From positions 34,346 to 98,345 of the forward strand of contig JAFYHQ010000009.1 in the NCBI GenBank assembly GCA_017539105.1: a DNA stretch of 64,000 nt. The letters are read 5' to 3'. Position 1 is the stretch's first letter. Each line of letters starts with the position of its first letter. The position numbers and the translations under genes were made by a program. The notes under the pieces are model-generated. The model ran no database searches and had not been told where the DNA came from. It saw only the letters and a program-made list of their open reading frames with translations. Positions 1-8,666 of this stretch are shown here, in pieces. This DNA comes from Erysipelotrichaceae bacterium. GTDB taxonomy: Bacteria; Bacillota_I; Bacilli_A; Erysipelotrichales; Erysipelotrichaceae.

Positions 1-1
1 C

Positions 2-538
2 CGTAACAGCAGAGTGTTCCTGATGAACGAACAGGGACAGAAGATCACCGAAAAGAATCAGATGGGCGAAATCTGTGTCGCAGGAAGCTGTCTGGCATTG
101 GGATACTGGAACGCTCCTGAAGTTACAAGCAGAGCGTTCATCAATGATCCGATGGTTCCGGAGTATTCCGCCAGGATCTACAAGACAGGCGATCTGGGCT
201 TTTATAATGACAGGAACGAACTGATGTTCGTATCCCGAAAGGATAACCAGGTCAAGCATATGGGCCACAGGATCGAGCTGGGCGAGATCGAAGTCGCTTT
301 GAATTCGATCGATCTGATCACGATTGCCTGCTGCGTATATGACAAGGAACATGAAAAGATCGTCTGTTTCTATCAGTCGAAGGAAGCGGACCAGGAAAGA
401 CAGATCGCTTTGGAGATGATGAAGAAACTGCCGAAATACATGTGCCCGAACGTCTATATCCGTTACGATCGTCTGCCTATGAACAAGAATGGAAAAATCG
501 ATCGCGTCAAATTGAAAGAAAGCCTGAAGGAACAATAA
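2..538 (+). CDS. Adenylation (AMP-forming) enzyme, C-terminal part, DltA-like
   Basis: The frame is open from base 2, so the 5' part lies outside the window. The visible 178 codons are the end of an ANL-superfamily adenylation domain: the GYW segment, the YKTGDLG motif (A7), GHRIELGEIE (A8) and, near the end, NKNGKIDR with the catalytic Lys (A10). Such enzymes activate an amino or other carboxylic acid as an acyl-AMP and load it on a carrier protein. A carrier protein, an MBOAT and an SGNH hydrolase follow, which makes a DltA-like role likely. The substrate cannot be told from this fragment. A hairpin terminator follows, so it seems to be the end of its own transcription unit. Confidence 0.85.
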   Translation, partial: RNSRVFLMNEQGQKITEKNQMGEICVAGSCLALGYWNAPEVTSRAFINDPMVPEYSARIYKTGDLGFYNDRNELMFVSRKDNQVKHMGHRIELGEIEVALNSIDLITIACCVYDKEHEKIVCFYQSKEADQERQIALEMMKKLPKYMCPNVYIRYDRLPMNKNGKIDRVKLKESLKEQ

Positions 539-548
539 TTTTCAGTCA

Positions 549-581
549 GAACCTGCCCAAGAAATTGTGACAGGTTTTTTT
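549..581 (+). terminator. Rho-independent terminator after the adenylation gene
   Basis: AACCTG (550-555) pairs with CAGGTT (571-576) around a 15-base loop and runs into a T tract. It separates the adenylation gene from the carrier-protein operon. The stem is short, so some read-through is possible. Confidence 0.6.
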
Positions 582-622
582 GTTTCCGCATGCGGGCATA
601 TATTTTATTTATTTTTTTAAAG

Positions 623-651
623 TTGTTTATTTAGAAAGACAACGATATAAT
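623..651 (+). promoter_or_regulatory. Promoter of the carrier-protein/MBOAT operon
   Basis: TTGTTT (623-628), a 17-base spacer and a perfect TATAAT (646-651). The predicted start is near 658, giving a leader of about 79 bases before the ATG at 737. Lying just after a terminator, it probably drives the long operon that follows. Confidence 0.7.
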
Positions 652-682
652 TATCGATGTAATGTTACGATGTTTTTGTGTT

Positions 683-711
683 GGATGCGAAGCATCCGGC
701 ATCGCAGATGC
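683..711 (+). promoter_or_regulatory. Two tandem hairpins in the 5' leader
   Basis: GGATGC (683-688) and GCATCC (692-697) close on a GAA loop. GCATC (699-703) and GATGC (707-711) close on a GCA loop. The two stems lie one base apart between the promoter and the ribosome site AAAGGATG. They have no T tract, so they are not terminators; a role in mRNA stability or protein binding is possible but unproven. I recognise no riboswitch class. Confidence 0.45.
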
Positions 712-736
712 ATAAACTGTATGAAAGGATGAAACT

Positions 737-967
737 ATGGATCAACTGATAGAAATCATGAGCAGAATCAGACCGGATATCGACTTTATGACAGCGACTA
801 CGCTGATCGACGACGACTTGCTGGATTCGTTCGATATCATCGCTATCGTAGGCGAAGTGAATCATGAATTCGATGTGGAAATCAATGTGAATGACCTACT
901 TCCGGAAAACTTCAATTCCGCTAGCGCTTTATATGAACTGATCAAGAAACTGCAAGAAGAAGACTGA
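737..967 (+). CDS. Acyl carrier protein (DltC-like)
   Basis: A 76-residue acidic carrier protein. Ser31 in LDSFD is the expected 4'-phosphopantetheine site and it is followed by the usual helix II. It would hold an acyl group made by an adenylation enzyme and hand it to the MBOAT protein encoded two bases downstream. Dlt systems use exactly this set (A, carrier, MBOAT, SGNH), but in canonical dlt operons the order is A-B-C-D, whereas here the carrier precedes the MBOAT. The ATG is preceded by AAAGGATG. It is too short to assign the acyl group, which could be D-alanine or another acid. Confidence 0.85.
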   Translation: MDQLIEIMSRIRPDIDFMTATTLIDDDLLDSFDIIAIVGEVNHEFDVEINVNDLLPENFNSASALYELIKKLQEED

Positions 968-969
968 TA

Positions 970-2535
970 ATGAATGTTGCTTCTTTCTTATTTCTTTTCT
1001 TTGTTGCTGCGGTCGTTTTTGCGTACTACTGTGTTCCGCCGCGGCACCGATGGCTGGTGTTACTGGCTGCCAGTATCTTTTTTTATTGCACCTATGGCAT
1101 CCCGCATGTCGCCTATCTGATCATCAGCAGCCTGATCATTTTTTTTGGCGCTCTTGCGATGCAGAAAGCATCATCGCAATACGCAAACGAAAGCGCATCG
1201 CTGGATAAACAAGAGAAGAAACAACGGAAAGAAGCGTTAAAGAAGAAGAAAAAGAAGATCTCAAGGATCGCGATCGCGATCGTCCTGGGCGTATGGATCG
1301 TATTGAAATATACGAATTTCATGATTTCCAACATCAATGCCTTCCTGCCCGGGGACGGCATATCTTACGTCTCGTGGATCATGCCGCTTGGCATTTCTTT
1401 CTATACGTTCGATCTTTTGGGATATCTGATCGATGTCTATCGGGACAAATATGAAGCAGAAACCGATTATCTGCGTTTCCTGACTTATGTTTCCTTTTTC
1501 CCGCACATCATCCAGGGGCCATTCAGCCGTTACGATGACCTTGGCAGGCAGCTGAAGCAGGAACATCGTTTTTCTTACGATCAGCTGATGGAAGGAGCGA
1601 CCCGTATCCTGTGGGGTTTTTTCAAGAAGCTGGTCGTTGCGGATAAGCTGGCAGTCATGATCGCTGCGATCAAATCGTCCTACACGGAGCGTCCCGCAGT
1701 CTTTCTGGTGTTTGCTTTCCTGATGTATTCTTTTCAGCTGTATGCCGATTTTACGGGATATATGGATATCATGAGCGGCATCAGCCATATCCTGGGGATC
1801 AAACTGGCGGAGAATTTCAGACAGCCTTATCTGTCTAAAACGGTCGATGAATTCTGGCGCCGCTGGCATATCACTTTGGGAGAGTGGTTCCGGGATTACG
1901 TATTCTATCCGCTTTCCATGAACAGCATGGCATACAAGGTTGCGAATTACGCCAGAAGCCATTGGGGAAACAAAGCGGCAAAACTGCTGCCTAGCTATAT
2001 TGCGCTGTTCTTTGTATGGGGAGCGACCGGACTGTGGCATGAGGCGGACTGGAAGTATGTGCTCTGGGGATATGTGAATATGCTGATAATCATGTATTCC
2101 ATGCAGTTTGCGGATACCCATCTGAAAATCAGGCAGCGTCTGCATATCAAGGAAGACAGCCTGTTCTGGAATCTGTTCTGTATCGTCCGGACTTTTGTTC
2201 TGATTTCTTTTGTCCGTATCTTTTCCGGTTCGGAAAGCATCACGGCTGCCATTTCTTATCTCAGATATCTTTTCTCAGGCAGTCTTTTCGTTGCTGTTCC
2301 TCTGTCAGAACTGTTTGTGGAACTGAAAACAAGCGAAATGATCGTGATCATCGTCGGCATCATCATGATGATCGCTGCCGATATATGGAATGAAAAGGGG
2401 CAGTGGAACGACATCAGGCAGAAATGTCCGATGCTGCTGCGTAACGGCATACTGGCTATGCTGATCATTTCGATCATCCTGTTCGCGGGAGGAGAGAATG
2501 ATCTGCTGGGAGGTTTCATGTATGCGCGATTCTAG
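970..2535 (+). CDS. MBOAT O-acyltransferase (DltB/AlgI-like)
   Basis: A 521-residue polytopic membrane protein of the MBOAT family. Family hallmarks are the HIIQGPF stretch around residue 175, the WRRWHITLGEW block with His300, and His357 in TGLWHEADW, the presumed catalytic His. A lysine-rich cytoplasmic loop lies near residues 75-97. MBOATs move an acyl group from a cytoplasmic donor (here probably the carrier protein) to an extracytoplasmic polymer. The gene starts two bases after the carrier stop and overlaps the SGNH gene, so the three are probably translated together. Target could be teichoic acid or the glycan encoded downstream. Confidence 0.9.
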   Translation: MNVASFLFLFFVAAVVFAYYCVPPRHRWLVLLAASIFFYCTYGIPHVAYLIISSLIIFFGALAMQKASSQYANESASLDKQEKKQRKEALKKKKKKISRIAIAIVLGVWIVLKYTNFMISNINAFLPGDGISYVSWIMPLGISFYTFDLLGYLIDVYRDKYEAETDYLRFLTYVSFFPHIIQGPFSRYDDLGRQLKQEHRFSYDQLMEGATRILWGFFKKLVVADKLAVMIAAIKSSYTERPAVFLVFAFLMYSFQLYADFTGYMDIMSGISHILGIKLAENFRQPYLSKTVDEFWRRWHITLGEWFRDYVFYPLSMNSMAYKVANYARSHWGNKAAKLLPSYIALFFVWGATGLWHEADWKYVLWGYVNMLIIMYSMQFADTHLKIRQRLHIKEDSLFWNLFCIVRTFVLISFVRIFSGSESITAAISYLRYLFSGSLFVAVPLSELFVELKTSEMIVIIVGIIMMIAADIWNEKGQWNDIRQKCPMLLRNGILAMLIISIILFAGGENDLLGGFMYARF

Positions 2536-3823
2536 AGTGTTGCTCAAGAGAGTCTTATCGATCCTGGAGATCGTTTTGATCACGGCTGTGACAGCTTTCC
2601 TATTGGGCAGAGCCCTGACTCCGGTCACTTATGCCGACTATTTCAACCATGAGATGGATCTCCTGGAAGAATCCGGGGAAGAGATCGATCTGCTGTTTGT
2701 CGGATCTTCCAGAATCTATAACAGTATCGATACGCGGATCATGGAAGAAGAACTGGGCTTGGATAATGTCGTCGATGCGTCGACGGCTTCCCAAACGATC
2801 TCCGGCTCCTACTACATGATCAAGGACATGATCGAGCGTCTGAAACCGAAAAAGATCATCCTCGGTCTGACTTGCGATGAAATGGTGGATGAAGAAAAGG
2901 CGCAGGCAATGCTGCTGGTGATCGACCGGCTGTCCTTAAGAAACAAGTTGGAGATGTTCCGTCACTGCTTCTATGGAAGCGATCTTCTCTATATGCTGGA
3001 TCTCTACCGCTATCGCGATAATCTTGATGATATCTTTGCCAATATCCAGGCAAGAAAAGAACTGGTCGAAAACGATTATGTCCAGGAAGACGATGGCGTT
3101 GCGTATTACTGCTACAAGGGTTTCGTCTATGCGCATGGATCGATAAAGACCGGCAATGTGCCGATGTATACGAAACTGGTTTTTTCCGAAGATGCGATTC
3201 TGGATAGAAATGTCGAATATCTGAACAAGTGCATCGAGTTATGCAAGGAAAACGGGGTCGAACTGGAACTGTTTTCCGCACCTACGACGGTCATGCGCAT
3301 GTATTATACGGATCATTATGATGAAGCAGTTGAATATTATCAGAAGGTAGCGGATGAGAATGGTCTGGTTTATCACAATCTGAATTATCTGGTGGATCGG
3401 GAGACGTTCCTGCCGGATGAGATGATGTGCGATTACAGCCATACCAATGGCGAAGGCGCGAAACTTGTCAGCAAGCTGTTTGCTGAAATTCTGAAAAAGG
3501 AAGAAGCCGGAGAGGATGTATCAGAATACTTCTATCCGACGTTTGAAGCGTTCTGCGAAAGCGTACATCGTATCGTTGCGGTCGACGCCAAGATCAGGAA
3601 AGAAGGGGATGCGTATGATCTTGAACTGCGCAGTCTGCAGAACCCCGGCGTCAAAGTACTGTATCAGGTGGAAACGGAAAACGGCGAGGTCCTGATTCCT
3701 TGGACGGAAGAAACCCATCACACCATCAGCAAGCTTACCGGCCAGATCAAGGTCGTTGCCCGCAGCGGGGATGATGATCTTGGCAGGGCTTATCAGGTTT
3801 ATGATCTGAGCAATTATGAATAG
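2522..3823 (+). CDS. Membrane-anchored SGNH hydrolase-like protein (DltD/AlgJ-like role)
   Basis: 433 residues from ATG 2522, chosen because GGGAGG sits 8 bases upstream and the product begins with a basic signal anchor (TM about 9-28). ATG 2498, also with a ribosome site, would add 8 residues. GSS (61-63) is the block I serine motif, and Asp304/His307 in DYSH form the DxxH end of an SGNH triad. Residues after about 335 look like a small C-terminal beta-rich domain. MBOAT partners of this kind complete acyl transfer outside the cell. It overlaps the MBOAT gene by 14 bases. Sequence is not close to canonical DltD, so substrate is open. Confidence 0.75.
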   Translation: MRDSRVLLKRVLSILEIVLITAVTAFLLGRALTPVTYADYFNHEMDLLEESGEEIDLLFVGSSRIYNSIDTRIMEEELGLDNVVDASTASQTISGSYYMIKDMIERLKPKKIILGLTCDEMVDEEKAQAMLLVIDRLSLRNKLEMFRHCFYGSDLLYMLDLYRYRDNLDDIFANIQARKELVENDYVQEDDGVAYYCYKGFVYAHGSIKTGNVPMYTKLVFSEDAILDRNVEYLNKCIELCKENGVELELFSAPTTVMRMYYTDHYDEAVEYYQKVADENGLVYHNLNYLVDRETFLPDEMMCDYSHTNGEGAKLVSKLFAEILKKEEAGEDVSEYFYPTFEAFCESVHRIVAVDAKIRKEGDAYDLELRSLQNPGVKVLYQVETENGEVLIPWTEETHHTISKLTGQIKVVARSGDDDLGRAYQVYDLSNYE

Positions 3824-3857
3824 AAATCGCAGGAAATGGCGTAAATAGGAGAAGGAT

Positions 3858-4745
3858 ATGTATTCGATCATTGGCGCAAATGGTTATTTAGGAAGCTATG
3901 TACAGAAGATCATCCTCGAGGAAACAGACGAGGATCTTCTTTGTGTGGATCTGAATATCGAAGAAGATACGGAACGCGTGAAGTGGTACCGATGCGATAT
4001 CACCGATCCGGATGCGGTCGATGAACTGCTGCATGTTCTGGAAGGCTATGAGGATCTTAAGATCGTCTATCTGGCTGCCTATCACAATCCGGATCTGGTG
4101 GAAAAGAATCGGGAATTTGCCTGGAAGGTCAATGTGATCTCGTTGCGTTATTTCATCGAACACTGTCCGTTCGCAAAAGATATCTACTATGTCTCTACGG
4201 ATAGCGTCTATGGAGAGAGCGTAGACAGATATCATTTCAAGGAAGGGGATCCTTTGCATCCGGTCAACTTCTATGGAGAGAATAAAGTGGCTGCTGAGGG
4301 GATCATGCTGGAGAACGGAAGACATGTCGTGCGTTTTCCATTCCTGATCTCGCCAAGTCTGGCGAAGAAGCCGCATTTCTACGATCAGATCGTTCAATCG
4401 TTAAGAGAAGGAAAACCGTTCGAGATGTATGCGGATTCCTACCGTTCTTCCTTGTCGTTTGAGAATGTCGCAAGACTGCTGATCGCTTTGATCGAACACG
4501 GCAATACCGAACCGATCGTCAATGTATGCGGAGATCAGGATCTTTCCAAATACGATGTAGGGAAACTCATCGCATCAAGAGAAGGACTGGATCCCGAACT
4601 GATCGTTCCGATCACGATGGATAAGAAAATGGCAGGCTTTGAGACGAAGCGGGCGACGAGTACGCTGATGGACAATGCACTGCTGAAAAAAATCCTGGAT
4701 CTAGATTTTGTGGATATATTCGAGAAACCAAGGTACAAAGAATGA
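3858..4745 (+). CDS. NAD(P)-dependent sugar-nucleotide reductase/epimerase (extended SDR)
   Basis: A 295-residue SDR enzyme. The Rossmann glycine motif is at the extreme N-terminus (IGANGYLG, residues 5-12), with STDSVYG and YGENK (Tyr/Lys) as the catalytic parts. It resembles RmlD-type 4-keto-sugar reductases. It begins the heptose cassette, sharing an ATGA overlap with the HddC-GmhB fusion, so I infer that it reduces the 4-keto GDP-6-deoxyheptose produced by the dehydratase at 7638. An epimerase role is the alternative. AGGAGAAGG precedes the ATG by a good distance. Confidence 0.7.
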   Translation: MYSIIGANGYLGSYVQKIILEETDEDLLCVDLNIEEDTERVKWYRCDITDPDAVDELLHVLEGYEDLKIVYLAAYHNPDLVEKNREFAWKVNVISLRYFIEHCPFAKDIYYVSTDSVYGESVDRYHFKEGDPLHPVNFYGENKVAAEGIMLENGRHVVRFPFLISPSLAKKPHFYDQIVQSLREGKPFEMYADSYRSSLSFENVARLLIALIEHGNTEPIVNVCGDQDLSKYDVGKLIASREGLDPELIVPITMDKKMAGFETKRATSTLMDNALLKKILDLDFVDIFEKPRYKE

Positions 4746-5983
4746 AATGCGTAATAATGGCCGGAGGCAAGGGGACCAGGATCAGTTCTCTGGTTTCCGA
4801 CATTCCCAAGCCGATGATACCGATCGATGGAACGCCTCTTCTGGAAAGGGAGATACTTTCGCTTCGCGATCAGGGGATCACGGATTTTATCATTACCGTT
4901 TCTCATCTTTCTGAAACGATCATGGATCATTTCGGCAATGGCCATGATCTGGGTGTAAAGATCTCTTATTTCGAAGAGAAAACGCCTTTAGGCAATGCCG
5001 GAGCTTTGTTTCAGATGAAAGATCAGCTGACGGAAGATTTTCTTCTGATCAACGGAGATGTGCTGTTTGATATCGATGTGAATCGTTTCATCCGCTTCCA
5101 TCAGGAAAAGAACGCTCTGGTCAGTTTGTTTACGCATCCGAATGATCATCCTTATGACAGCGGACTGATCATTACCGATGAAGATGACAGGGTCATCGCC
5201 TGGCTGGCGAAAGAAGATGAACGTCCCCTGTACTATCAGAACAAGGTCAATGCCGGTCTGCATATCCTTTCTCCGGAAGTCTTGAAGAAGGAAATCCGGA
5301 AAGAGAAAATCGACCTGGATCGGGATGTCTTGAAACCGTTATGCGGGGACAGGATGTATGCCTACAGTTCCAGCGAGTATGTCAAAGACATGGGCACGCC
5401 GGAACGCTATGAGATGGTCTGCAGAGATTATTTGAACGGAAAGGTCAGTGCGAGATCTTTGCGCAACAAGCAGAAGGCCATCTTCCTGGATCGCGATGGG
5501 ACCATCAATCATTTCGTGGGATTCTTAAGGAATATCGATGAGATGGAACTGAACCCTCATTCCGCGGAAGCGATACGGAAAATCAATGCTTCCGGATATC
5601 TCTGTATCGTCATCACCAATCAGCCGGTGATCGCAAGAGGGGAAGTCACGTTTGAAGAACTGAGAAACATTCACAACAAGCTGGAGACTCTCCTGGGAAA
5701 CGAAGGAGCTTATCTTGATGGATTGTATTTCTGTCCGCATCATCCTGATCAGGGATATGAAGGAGAGATCAAAGAACTGAAGATCGACTGCGACTGCCGC
5801 AAACCGAAACCGGGCATGTTTTTTAAGGCAAGAGATGCCTACAATATCGATCTGTCTGCTTCCTATATGATCGGCGACAGCGACAACGATGTCCTGGCAG
5901 GTAGTAATGCAGGCTGCAAATGTATTAAAATAGAGAGAGATGGCAATCTTTTAAGTGCCGTCAACGAAATCATAGGAGACTGA
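4742..5983 (+). CDS. hddC/gmhB: Heptose-1-P guanylyltransferase / heptose bisphosphate phosphatase fusion
   Basis: A 413-residue two-domain protein. Residues 1-about 232 are a nucleotidyltransferase (AGGKGTR at the N-terminus, then KPMIPI), HddC-like. Residues about 245-413 are a HAD-IIIA phosphatase of the GmhB type: DRDGT with Asp250 and Asp252, and the GmhB zinc site Cys331, His333, Cys350, Cys352. Together they would remove the 7-phosphate from heptose bisphosphate and then make GDP-heptose. All metal and catalytic residues I can check are present. The neighbours gmhA and hddA supply the preceding steps. A 4-base overlap couples it to the upstream gene. Confidence 0.88.
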   Translation: MKCVIMAGGKGTRISSLVSDIPKPMIPIDGTPLLEREILSLRDQGITDFIITVSHLSETIMDHFGNGHDLGVKISYFEEKTPLGNAGALFQMKDQLTEDFLLINGDVLFDIDVNRFIRFHQEKNALVSLFTHPNDHPYDSGLIITDEDDRVIAWLAKEDERPLYYQNKVNAGLHILSPEVLKKEIRKEKIDLDRDVLKPLCGDRMYAYSSSEYVKDMGTPERYEMVCRDYLNGKVSARSLRNKQKAIFLDRDGTINHFVGFLRNIDEMELNPHSAEAIRKINASGYLCIVITNQPVIARGEVTFEELRNIHNKLETLLGNEGAYLDGLYFCPHHPDQGYEGEIKELKIDCDCRKPKPGMFFKARDAYNIDLSASYMIGDSDNDVLAGSNAGCKCIKIERDGNLLSAVNEIIGD

Positions 5984-5984
5984 A

Positions 5985-6632
5985 ATGAAAGAAACCGTGA
6001 AAGTTGTATTGAATGAGCTGATGGAACGTTATTCCAGACTGGAAGTCTGTAAAAAAGAGATCGAGGATGCTTATTTCATTCTGAAAGAAGCATATGATCA
6101 TGGAAAGAAACTGCTGATTGCCGGCAATGGCGGTTCGGCTGCCGATAGCGAGCATATCGCAGGAGAACTGATGAAGCGTTTCAAGCTTGCCCGTCCGGTA
6201 ACGGAAGAATTCGCTCAGAAAATGATGGCGATCGATGAAAAACGCGGTGAAAAGCTGGCGAAAGAACTGGAACGTCCGTTAAGAACGATCCCGTTGACTT
6301 CGCATCTTTCGATCACGACAGCCTATATGAATGACGCGGATGCGAAAGGCGTTTATGCGCAGCAGGCTCTTGGCTATGGCGACGAAGGCGATGTCCTGCT
6401 GGCAATCTCCACTTCCGGGAATTCAGAGAATATCGTCAATGCCTGTGTGGTAGCGAAAGCTTTGGGCATGAAGATCATCGCTCTGACCGGTGAGAAATCC
6501 TGTCTGCTGCAGAATTATGCCGATGTCTGTATCATGGTTCCGGAAACGGATACTTTCAAGGTACAGGAACTGCATCTTCCGGTCTATCATGCGTTATGCC
6601 TGATGCTGGAAACAAACTATTTTGGAAAATGA
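5985..6632 (+). CDS. gmhA: Sedoheptulose-7-phosphate isomerase
   Basis: A 215-residue SIS-domain protein with the GmhA signature AGNGGSAADSEHIAGEL near residues 46-62 and a phosphate-binding STSGNSENI loop. The QELHLPVYH stretch near the C-terminus carries the catalytic His region. It converts sedoheptulose 7-phosphate to D-glycero-D-manno-heptose 7-phosphate in the cytoplasm, the first step of the heptose route. It follows the HddC-GmhB fusion by one base, with AGGAGA as ribosome site, and precedes hddA, so all four activities of the GDP-heptose route are adjacent. Confidence 0.92.
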   Translation: MKETVKVVLNELMERYSRLEVCKKEIEDAYFILKEAYDHGKKLLIAGNGGSAADSEHIAGELMKRFKLARPVTEEFAQKMMAIDEKRGEKLAKELERPLRTIPLTSHLSITTAYMNDADAKGVYAQQALGYGDEGDVLLAISTSGNSENIVNACVVAKALGMKIIALTGEKSCLLQNYADVCIMVPETDTFKVQELHLPVYHALCLMLETNYFGK

Positions 6633-6633
6633 T

Positions 6634-7641
6634 ATGATCATCACAAAAACCCCGTTCAGGATGTCTTTCTTTGGAGGAGGGACAGATCTTAGAGAGTTTT
6701 TTGAAAAGTACGAGGGAGCGGTATTGTCCTCGACTTTTGATAAGTATTGTTACGTGACAGTAAGACATTTGCCACGTTTTTTTGATTATAAGAATCAGAT
6801 CACCTATTCCAGGATCGAAAGAGTATCCGGCGTGGATGCGATCGAACACCCCCTGGTACGTAATGCGATGAAGTATCTGGATATGCATGAACTGATCGTG
6901 ACGTATGATGCCGATCTTCCGGCGAGAACAGGCCTGGGGACCAGCTCTTCGTTTGCGGTAGGTCTTTTGAATGCGTTCCATTGCCTGAAGGGAAAGAAGA
7001 AAGACAAACAGACCCTGGCGGATGAAGCGATCTATGTCGAACGGGTTCTGTGTAATGAATCGGGGGGCTTGCAGGATCAGGTGGCTGCTTCTTTTGGCGG
7101 TTTGAACCGGATCGATTTCAAGAAAGACGGTTATACCGTGACACCGATCGTGATTTCCGAACAGAGAAAGAAAGCCTTGAATGACAGCCTGCTGCTGTAT
7201 TTTACGGGTTTCTCCCGTTTCTCTGCGGATATCCAGGATGATACGAAGAAGAATATCGGAAACAATACGGAAACCTTGCTGAAAATGAAAGCGATGGTTG
7301 ATGAAGCCGAGGAAATATTAAAAGATGAGACACGGGATCTGGATGATTTCGGAAGACTGCTGGATGAATCCTGGCGGCTGAAGCGGACGACTGGTTCCAA
7401 GATCAGCAATTCCCAGATCGATACGATCTATGAGAAAGCTCTCAAATCAGGCGCTTTGGGAGGAAAACTGCTGGGCGCGGGCGGAGGCGGATTCATGCTG
7501 TTCTACGTGCCGCAGGAAAAGCAGGAAGGCTTCAGGAAGGAATTCTCGGATCTGCTGCCTGTGCCGTTCCATTTCGAAAACGAAGGCACGGCCGTCATCT
7601 ATTACGTACCGGAAGAATATGAACAGGAGGAAACGTTATGA
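6634..7641 (+). CDS. hddA: D-glycero-alpha-D-manno-heptose 7-phosphate kinase
   Basis: 335 residues from ATG 6634, one base after the gmhA stop; the TTG at 6622 would add four residues and is less likely because family members begin with the same MIITKTPFRMSFFGGGTD block. GHMP-kinase motifs: the N-terminal FFGGGTD, the ATP loop PARTGLGTSSS near residue 94, and a C-terminal GGKLLGAGGGG motif. It phosphorylates heptose 7-phosphate at C1 in the GDP-heptose branch; HldE of the ADP-heptose branch is a different fold. The 3' end overlaps the dehydratase gene by 4 bases. Confidence 0.9.
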   Translation: MIITKTPFRMSFFGGGTDLREFFEKYEGAVLSSTFDKYCYVTVRHLPRFFDYKNQITYSRIERVSGVDAIEHPLVRNAMKYLDMHELIVTYDADLPARTGLGTSSSFAVGLLNAFHCLKGKKKDKQTLADEAIYVERVLCNESGGLQDQVAASFGGLNRIDFKKDGYTVTPIVISEQRKKALNDSLLLYFTGFSRFSADIQDDTKKNIGNNTETLLKMKAMVDEAEEILKDETRDLDDFGRLLDESWRLKRTTGSKISNSQIDTIYEKALKSGALGGKLLGAGGGGFMLFYVPQEKQEGFRKEFSDLLPVPFHFENEGTAVIYYVPEEYEQEETL

Positions 7642-8666
7642 ATGCATTGATCACCGGCATTACCGGCATGGTCGGTTCCCATCTGGCCGATTATCTTTTA
7701 GAAAATACCGATTGGGATATCTACGGCGTCTGCCGCTGGCGTTCCCCTTTGGATAATGTCGAACATCTCCTGGATCGGGTCAACAGAAAAGACCGTGTCT
7801 TCTTTGATTATGCCGATCTGAACGACGAGATCTCTCTGATCAACGTACTGAAAAAGGTACAGCCCGACTATATCTTCCATCTGGCTGCCCAATCTTATCC
7901 GCAGACCAGTTTCACGGCACCGATCGATACGCTGAATACGAATATCCTCGGTACCTGCAGACTTCTGGAAGCGGTAAGGGTGGTAAAGGAACAGTATCCG
8001 ACTTACAGCCCTGTGATCCATGTCTGCGCCTCCAGCGAAGTCTTCGGACGCATCCCGCCGGAACAGAAACCGGAAGACGGGATCAACGAAGAATGCCGTT
8101 TCCATCCCGCTTCTCCTTATGCGATCTCCAAGGTCGGAACGGACCTGTTAGGCAGATACTATGCGGAAGCCTACGACATGACGGTCATGACGACCAGAAT
8201 GTTTACCCATACCGGACCGAGAAGAGGCGATGTCTTCCATGAGTCCACGTTTGCGAAACAGATCGCGATGATCGAAGAAGGTCTGATCGAACCGGTAGTC
8301 AAGGTAGGTAATCTGCATTCTCTTCGTACCTATGCGGATGTCAGGGATGCGGTGAGAGCGTACTACATGCTAGTGACGATCGATCCGATTCCGGGCGAAT
8401 ACTATAATATCGGCGGTTCCTATACCTGCGAGGTAGGAGATACGCTGGAAACCTTGCTGTCCTATTCTACGATGAAGGATCAGATCAAGGTCGAAGTCGA
8501 TCCTGAAAGATTAAGACCGATCGATGCGGATCTGCAGATCCCGGACTGCCGGAAATTCAAGGCCCATACCGGCTGGGAACCGGAGATCCCTTACGAGAAG
8601 ACGATGCATGATCTTCTCGACTACTGGCGCGATAGGGTCAAGAAAGGAAAGTTCTTAACAAGATAA
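7638..8666 (+). CDS. GDP-sugar 4,6-dehydratase (GMD family, probably GDP-heptose)
   Basis: A 342-residue extended SDR enzyme close to GDP-mannose 4,6-dehydratase: TGITGMVGSHLADYL at the N-terminus, LAAQSYPQTSF, the SSEVFG active-site stretch, YAISK with the catalytic Tyr/Lys, and RMFTHTGPRRG. GMD relatives are known to act on GDP-heptose and yield GDP-6-deoxy-4-keto-heptose (DmhA/DdahA type). The position directly after gmhA-hddA, and the absence of mannose genes, favour the heptose substrate here; plain GDP-mannose cannot be excluded. It overlaps both neighbours. Confidence 0.82.
   Translation: MNALITGITGMVGSHLADYLLENTDWDIYGVCRWRSPLDNVEHLLDRVNRKDRVFFDYADLNDEISLINVLKKVQPDYIFHLAAQSYPQTSFTAPIDTLNTNILGTCRLLEAVRVVKEQYPTYSPVIHVCASSEVFGRIPPEQKPEDGINEECRFHPASPYAISKVGTDLLGRYYAEAYDMTVMTTRMFTHTGPRRGDVFHESTFAKQIAMIEEGLIEPVVKVGNLHSLRTYADVRDAVRAYYMLVTIDPIPGEYYNIGGSYTCEVGDTLETLLSYSTMKDQIKVEVDPERLRPIDADLQIPDCRKFKAHTGWEPEIPYEKTMHDLLDYWRDRVKKGKFLTR

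Noticed and set aside
661..736. A riboswitch in the leader of the carrier-protein operon
   Set aside because: Only two small hairpins are visible; no conserved aptamer core or terminator/antiterminator pair was found.
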